Positions 50,801 through 59,800 of a DNA stretch of 64,000 nt are shown here, one piece after another; position 1 is the first letter of the stretch; each line of letters starts with the position of its first letter. The notes beneath the pieces were generated by a model. The model saw only the letters and a list, made by a program, of their open reading frames with translations, was not told the origin of the DNA and ran no database searches. This DNA is from Meghimatium bilineatum. Lineage: Eukaryota; Mollusca; Gastropoda; Stylommatophora; Philomycidae. Made by a program: the position numbers and the translations under genes. The stretch covers positions 67,239,579 to 67,303,578 of the forward strand of contig CM067306.1 in the NCBI GenBank assembly GCA_034231615.1, written 5' to 3'.

Positions 50801-53800
50801 TCAATCTAAAATTGATTGGTTTTTTTTCCTCTTGTCCTCCAAGCATGCAGATGCCATTGTATTTTTGGTTGCATAGGTGAGTTGAGTTCGATTCTCTGTC
50901 TATGGAGCTTCTTTTGATGATTGACTCTTCTAACACTCCTAACTATTAAAACTAACTATAGAATTAAATATTGATCAAAACTACAAAAACTGACTACAAT
51001 CTCATGGCATTGCTCCATCTGAGATTAATCATCATATGGTAACAGACAAGCTTGATCAAGATTAATTATCTTGTGGGAACAGACAAGCTTGATCAAGATT
51101 AATTATCTTGTGGGAACAGACAATCTTGATCAAGATTAATTATCTTGTGGGAACAGACAAGCTTGATCAAGATTAATTATCTTGTGGGAACAGACAAGCT
51201 TGATCAAGATTAATTATCTTGTGGGAACAGACAAGCTTGATCAAGATTAATTATCTTGTGGGAACAGACAAGCTTGATCAAGATTAATTATCTTGTGGGA
51301 ACAGACAAGCTTGATCAAGATTAATTATCTTGTGGGAACAGACAAGCTTGATCAAGATTAATTATCTTGTGGGAACAGACAAGCTTGATCAAGATTAATT
51401 ATCTTGTGGGAACAGACAAGCTTGATCAAGATTAATTATCTTGTGGGAACAGACAAGCTTGATCAAGATTAATTATCTTGTGGGAACAGACAAGCTTGAT
51501 CAAGATTAATTATCTTGTGGGAACAGACAAGATTGATCAAGATTAATTATCTTGTGGGAACAGACAAGCTTGATCAAGATTAATTATCTTGTGGGAACAG
51601 ACAAGCTTGATCAAGATTAATTATCTTGTGGGAACAGACAAGCTTGATCAAGATTAATTATCTTGTGGGAACAGACAAGCTTGCATATTTAGTGAGTGTC
51701 AAGAGATGTTTTAAATAATGAATGAAAAGTGAACATTTTTCTTCTTGTAATTGCAGGAGCTGGAAATAGACAAAGAAAATTCGGATACATTGATGTCAGA
51801 CTGTTTTGGTAGTTCTAACATAGACACCCAGTGTGATTCTGAGCAGATCAATTGTCTGAATACATCAGTTCTCTCAAGCTGTCAGATCGGCTTTGAAAAG
51901 GTATTGATTTAGTTTTGTTGAAGTCTATTCAATATTATCTATCTTCTTCTTCATCGTTCATTCTCAAACTCCCGCTGGATCTCCCTTGTAGCAGGACCAT
52001 GGTCCTACTAGATTTCCAACAGGATGTAGTCTAGAGAATGGAAATACATTGTGTCGCGGTTTTAATTGCGCCAATGGCCCGACACATCTATCTTTGGTGG
52101 AATTATCTATCTTATACCTTGGGAAGGGCATAGCATAGAGATGAGTAAATATGAACTGTACTCATTAGAACTAGGATTCACACTATCCAAAATATTACTT
52201 CACCTCTTCATGAAGCATTTTATAAACAGACTGGTCTGGCCCATTCAATCCCAGATCGGCTAAAACTGCCCGCTGTCAAATCATTTCCAGAACATCCATT
52301 TACACCCGATCTCTACAAAGTTAGTTAGTTTGTTCCTTTGGTGCCAAGAGTGGCACGTAAGACAGAGGTCGTGTTTCTCCATGCTGTATAGTTCACTGCA
52401 AGTTGTTGTAGTTCTTGGGTGGTGTTAACACCCATTGTCATTGCCTCGTTCTTGATTGTTCTTTGTACTGTTGTCCTGGGTCTTCCACATTTTTTTTTCC
52501 TGTCATAGACCATGACAGAGCTCAGTGGCTACATAGTGATATACCATGACAGAGCTCAGTGGCTACATAGTGATATACCATGACAGAGCTCAGTGGCTAC
52601 ATAGTGATTTCAATTATTTTTCTTCGCTGTTTACATGTGATCAGACATGCTAAATTTAACCCTGCATAGCAGTGACTAGCAGTAATTAACCTGTAGTAAC
52701 CCAGAGAAAAATTATGCAAACTTCCCCTGGATCCTGGCCAGTTTGTATGACTTCTGGTTTTTCTGAATGTGTTTACTTGTTTGGCGAACTTTTTTATTTA
52801 TTGTTATTGATTTTAAATTTGGAGAAAATAGAGATAAGTGTATGCTGGATATGTTGGTATTATTTGTTTGTGTGTCAGTGTTATGTTGTGGACAACCAAC
52901 ATGAACAGTGAAATCAAAAACAAACGCATATAATGGAGTGTCGAGATAATCCATATCTGTAGTGCAAAACCAGGCTCCTCAATTTCCTTGTCACTACTAT
53001 TCTACTACACTACACTACATCACTATTATTAGCATCTCCCTCATATGTTGTACTTGTATCTGTGTGAATGATATGTTTTACTTCTATTTATCAATGATAT
53101 GTTTTACTTCTATTTTTGAATGATATGTTTTACTTCTATTTTTCAATGATATGTTTTACTTCTATTTTTCAATGATATGTTTTACTTCTATTTTTGAATG
53201 ATATGTTTTACTTCTATTTTTGAATGATATGTTTTACTTGTATCTGTGTGAATGATATGTTATACTTGTATCTGTGTGAATATGTTTTACTTGTATCTGT
53301 GTGAATGATATGTTGTACTTCTATTTTTGAATATGTTTTACTTCTATTTTTGAATATGTTTTACTTCTATTTTTGAATGATATGTTTTACTTCTATTTTT
53401 CAATCATATGTTTTACTTCTATTTTTGAATGATATGTTTTACTTCTATTTTTCAATGATATGTTTTACTTCTATTTTTCAATGATATGTTTTACTTCTAT
53501 TTTTCAATGATATGTTTTACTTCTATTTTTGAATGATATGTTTTACTTCTATTTTTGAATGATATGTTTTACTTCTATTTTTGAATGATATGTTTTACTT
53601 CTATTTTTGAATATGTTTTACTTCTATTTTTCAATGATATGTTTTACTTCTATTTTTCAATGATATGTTTTACTTCTATTTTTCAATGATATGTTTTACT
53701 TCTATTTTTGAATGATATGTTTTACTTCTATTTTTGAATGATATGTTTTACTTCTAATTTTGAATGATATGTTTTACTTCTATTTTTCAATGATATGTTT

Positions 53801-56800
53801 TACTTCTATTTTTCAATGATATGTTTTACTTCTATTTTTCAATGATATGTTTTACTTCTATTTTTGAATGATATGTTTTACTTCTATTTTTGAATGATAT
53901 GTTTTACTTCTATTTTTCAATGATATGTTTTACTTCTATTTTTGAATGATATGTTTTACTTCTATTTTTGAATGATATGTTTTACTTCTAATTTTGAATG
54001 ATATGTTTTACTTCTATTTTTCAATGATATGTTTTACTTCTATTTTTGAATGATATGTTTTACTTCTATTTTTCAATGATATGTTTTACTTCTATTTTTG
54101 AATGATATGTTTTACTTCTATTTTTCAATGATATGTTTTACTTCTATTTTTGAATGATATGTTTTACTTCTATTTTTCAATGATATGTTTTACTTCTATT
54201 TTTCAATGATATGTTTTACTTCTATTTTTCAATGATATGTTTTACTTCTATTTTTCAATGATATGTTTTACTTCTATTTTTCAATGATATGTTTTACTTC
54301 TATTTTTCAATGATATGTTTTACTTCTATTTTTGAATGATATGTTTTACTTCTATTTTTGAATGATATGTTTTACTTCTATTTTTGAATGATATGTTTTA
54401 CTTCTATTTTTGAATGATATGTTTTACTTCTATTTTTGAATGATATGTTTTACTTCTATTTTTGAATGATATGTTTTACTTCTATTTTTGAATGATATGT
54501 TTTACTTCTATTTTTGAATGATATGTTTTACTTCTATTTTTGAATGATATGTTTTACTTCTATTTTTCAATGATATGTTTTACTTCTATTTTTGAATGAT
54601 ATGTTTTACTTCTATTTTTGAATGATATGTTTTACTTCTAATTTTGAATGATATGTTTTACTTCTATTTTTCAATGATATGTTTTACTTCTATTTTTGAA
54701 TGATATGTTTTACTTCTATTTTTCAATGATATGTTTTACTTCTATTTTTCAATGATATGTTTTACTTCTATTTTTCAATGATATGTTTTACTTCTATTTT
54801 TCAATGATATGTTTTACTTCTATTTTTCAATGATATGTTTTACTTCTATTTTTCAATGATATGTTTTACTTCTATTTTTCAATGATATGTTTTACTTCTA
54901 TTTTTCAATGATATGTTTTACTTCTATTTTTCAATGATATGTTTTACTTCTATTTTTCAATGATATGTTTTACTTCTGTTTTTCAATGATATGTTTTACT
55001 TCTATTTTTCAATGATATGTTTTACTTCTATTTTTGAATGATATGTTTTACTTCTATTTTTGAATGATATGTTTTACTTCTATTTTTGAATGATATGTTT
55101 TACTTCTATTTTTGAATGATATGTTTTACTTCTATTTTTGAATGATATGTTTTACTTCTATTTTTGAATAATATGTTTTACTTGTATCTGTGTGAATGAT
55201 ATGTTTTACTTCTACTTGTGCAGTATTATGAACACCTGAACATGCAGGTGTCTGCAGATGGTCCACTTCCTCCATTACTTGTGGTTGGCAGCCCTGGCTC
55301 CGGAAAGTCACTACTCCTGTCCAAATGGTAGGTCCACATGTTTGTATTACGGGAATAACTTACTTGAAGGAGCTGAGCAGCAGCGAGCACAAGATGTAGG
55401 GGCAGAGATAAGGAAATCATAATGGGATGGGCAGCATCCATCCATCTATAATTGGTCAACATTGTAGAGGTAACCACATTGGATACATCAACACACAGAG
55501 TCCTCTAGCGATTTCTTTCTTCAACAACGCGGACGAATACGAAAAATATCTTGTCTTGTCCAGCCCTTGACATTTTCTGTCCATGCTTATTTTGTCCTCC
55601 TGGGACAGGATACAGACTAGTGAGTACACCACCCAGACATAAAACAGGGGATGGTATTTGTGCATTCGTTGCAGCCTACCTTTGTTGTGAAGACAGCACT
55701 TGATGATGATGATGATGTGTGCTATGATGCTGGTTCATAACTCAGTTTACATCATAGTCGACGGCGACCAAACGGCTTAACTGGGATGATGATGATGTCT
55801 GTGCTGTGTCCAGCTGTGACTAATAAGTTCTATGCGTGCCTGGAATTGTTTATCACACTCTGAGAATGTATGGGAGGAGTATGCGTGCGAGACATTGACC
55901 TGCTTTTGCCGATCTACTAACAGATTTTTGTTGCACAGCATTGTATTTGAGGTTCACTGCAGCTGCTGTACTACTCTTGATTCTGTGACACCCATTGAAT
56001 CTGTCTTGTACAAGACTCTCCCATGAATTTTTGTTTATGCTGAAGTGAGTCACTGATGTCTGAATTTTTTTTAAATTGCGGTAGACAATGATTTTCATGC
56101 AGATCATGCGACCTACCCAGCGAGTCTGTGCCTTCATCAACATTGTGTATATTCTTACAGATTTAGATTTCATTAGTACTTCACTGTCTGGTATTTTCTC
56201 CCACCAATGTATGTTATAAGTATCTTACGAAGACAGCTTCGTAGAAAAGTCTCCTAGCATTTCTGGCATATACTGTCCATGTTTGACTGACAGAAAGAAG
56301 TGATAATACTGCTGCCTGGTAGACTGTAAGTTTGGTGGTAGTACCCTTCACATGGTACCTTTACCTACTACAGGTATGCAATGTTTTGAGAAGTCATCTA
56401 CCCTGTTTATGTAAAAGCAGTTTCCATCATTTGCTACCTTCCAATGGAATGGGATGCTTGCCAATAAGGAAGCTTTTGAGTAGAGATGGACACCACCAAG
56501 TCAAATTTTGTTCTCTGAAATTCTACCATCTGGAAAAATATGGAACATGTCTTGTACCGATGTCTCCTGTGTAACACACGTAAGATCCTAATGGATTATG
56601 GACTTTCTTAGATATTGTTATGCAGATAATCAATCGGGTGAAAGCTTACAAACATTTGAAGCTACCTGTGATGTTGGTCTACTTTTGACCACACTTGCCA
56701 TATGACTGAAGGATTTCAATATTGTCAGGATTCTATAAATAAAAGATAACTTTTCATGCATTATCTGGAGGTAACACACATTTACTGTCTGCCAATCTTA

Positions 56801-59800
56801 GCTGGGACAGAAAACATTTACTGTCTGCCAATCTTAGCTGGGACAGAAAACATTTACTGTCTGCCAATCTTAGCTGGGACAGAAGACAGTCAGATCTGGC
56901 AGCTTTTGTTTTGTACCCTGGAATCAAACTAAAATATAATGTTTAATGTGAAAATATCTTATTGTGAGTAGTTCTTTGTAGTTCTTATAGTCAGTTGTAT
57001 GTGGCTGCTATGTAGTTCTTATAGTCAGTTGTATGTGGCTGCTATGTAGTTCTTATAGTCAGTTGTATGTACATTATATGTAAACCTATGTATTTCAGTG
57101 TAATTCAACAGTATACAGTTTTATATAATTATTATATTTTCTCTGTTAGTATATGTTGTACATAATTCTATAAAGTTCCATGTAGTTGATATAAAGTTCC
57201 ATGTAGTTGATATAAAGTTCTATGTAGTTGATATAAAGTTCTATGTAGTTGATATAAAGTTCTATGTAACTAGTTGATTGTTTATAATGCAGGTTACAGC
57301 TGCATGAAGAGAAAAATTCCAGCAGCTTATTACTTTATCATTTTGTGGGAACACCTTCCTCCATCAGCGCAGATCCCATTGTCATGATCAGGAGGCTTAC
57401 TGCTCAGGTTGTTGTCATTGTCATCGACACCATCATTGTTGTGTTTTATGTGAGGATTTAGTCATTCTTCTTCTGCGTTCGTTCTCAAGATCCTGCAGAT
57501 TAGCAGGAAGTAGTTTGGAGAATGTGTTGTGCCTTGACTGTGATAACTGTTCTTCCTGACACATCTGACTTGAACATTTATTCTGGGCTCAGTGAATCTC
57601 TTAGTGTTAACGAGATGAAGCTCCTAGATTGGGGATACAACATGACACTGGAAATGAGAGAACTAAGTGGTGTCACCAGTTTGACATACCCGGTATATTT
57701 TATGACCATGGACAGGTCAGAAATTCAGTTCAAGAGAGATAAGAAATTCCAAGAAGGACAGGAACTTATTTAAAAGAAATGAGTAGTCCTACTGTGTATT
57801 TATAATGTTTTTTATATCAATTCACATACATTTTCTCATTAATCATACACTCTACCCAAATATCTTACATTTTCTCATTAATCATACACTCTAGCCAAAT
57901 ATCTTACATTTTCTCATTAATCATACACTCTAGCCAAATATCTTACATTTTCTCATTAATCATACACTCTACCCAAATATCTTACATTTTCAAACTGAAC
58001 TACATTTAATTGCAGAATATTTGACTTCATTTTTTTTTTACATTTCAATTTCTTATTGTATTATCATTTCATATATAATATATGTCAGATGGTTGTGGTG
58101 GAAGGATTACCTGAAGCACAATCCCCCACTAGTGATATATTTCTTGGAATATCCCTGGGATCATAGTACCACGACCACTATTTTTTGAAGATTAAATGCT
58201 CTGATATAGCATAATTGGACTAACATCTATGGTTGAAAGGAGCATATCTCAGTATAAGTTTGAAGTTGAAGGAGTGTATTCTCATTAAATGACCAATAAA
58301 CTATATTTTTGTCTGAGAGATCGTGGCGGCAGAACTTTGTGAATAACTCCTATAAAAGCTCAATTAGACAGACTATATAAGACTTGTGCCAAGTTGACTT
58401 TTCTCATCACATAATCATTTTGTGTGTACAAGTTTAAAGCATGTGGATCACTGTGAACCTCTATGTGAGATGTGACAGCAAACTCCATGTTTTACTTTTC
58501 TCATCACATAATCATTTTGTGTGTACAAGTTTAAAGCATGTGGATCACTGTGAACCTCTATGGGATGTGACAGCAAACTCCATGTTTTACTTTTCTCATC
58601 ACATAATCAATCAAGTGCCATTTATCTTCCTCTGTCTCTTCTCACTTGATCTTTCCAGTGATTACTAAATGTTCATGTTTTACTTTTCTCATCACATGCC
58701 CTAAAAATCTTGATTGTCTCTGTCTAATTTTCACTATAATTTGTCATTTTACTGCAGCGTCTCTGAGAACTTTTACATTAGTTTTCTTGTCCGTCCGTCC
58801 ATTGAATTTTCATCATTCTTCTTAAAAATCACTTCTCAGTTGTCTCCAGCTTATCTTGAGCACTTTTGTTTATCATCCATGTTTCGCATCCATAAAGAAG
58901 GATTGTATAAACTACATCCATAAACTAGGGAGTACAACATCCTAGTACTTGAACTCGCGAGTGCATTGATATTATTCCCCATCTACCATCCCCATAACCT
59001 TAGTAAATAATAATCAAGTAGTGCTCTGTATATATGATATAAACTTTCATGAGAACTTTTCAATTAGGAAAGATTTGTATTTTGTGGCTAATTTGCCTTT
59101 TGCAGCTTATGCAGCATGTATCGAGCCCACCATCATTAACCTGTGATCCATCACGATTGGTGGAAGAATTTCCTCGATGGCTGGAGAAAGTGTCTGCTAA
59201 AAGTTCTGGTGGAATCATTCTTGTTCTAGATTCTGTGGACAGATTTCAGGCAAGTTTACCAGTTATTGTGTTATATTTTGTTGAAATAAAATTATAATAT
59301 TTGTTTGGTTGCAATTCTGTCAAACTTGATGCCTATTCTTGTATGGATTGGTTCTGTACACAATATATGTGTTGTACACACTGATTCTGTACAAACTATC
59401 TGTGTTGTATCTTAGAAAAATTCATCGAAGACAGATGTGTTGGACCATTGACGCAAATAAAACAGCAACACTATGCATTTCCATTCTCTGGACTACATCC
59501 TGCTGGAAATCTAATAGGACCATGGTCCTGCTACAAGAGAGATCCAGCGGGAGTTTGAGAATGAATGCTGAAGATGGAGAAGTATGTTAGAAAATGAAAG
59601 GTCAGCTTGTTTAGTGTAAATATAAGAATACTTTCCTAGGCAATAGAATCAATGACTTCACTTCTGTCAAACATTAGACAAGAGCTCAGGCATATTCACA
59701 AATCATCAGCTATTGCCCTTCAACAGATACCATCACACTGTGGAATCATGGGAAATGAGAAAGCGTGATGCTCTGTTAAGAACAGGAAGTGAAATGGAAC

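Noticed and set aside
53046..55215. CRISPR-like array
   Set aside because: Repeats follow each other directly with no unique spacers, in a spliced nuclear gene; a minisatellite.
57522..57773. 83-codon frame ([10 protein letters not shown]...) as an extra NPHP3 exon
   Set aside because: Exons 12 and 13 already join in phase and align with human NPHP3 without a gap; the first part of this frame overlaps a reversed SINE-A remnant.
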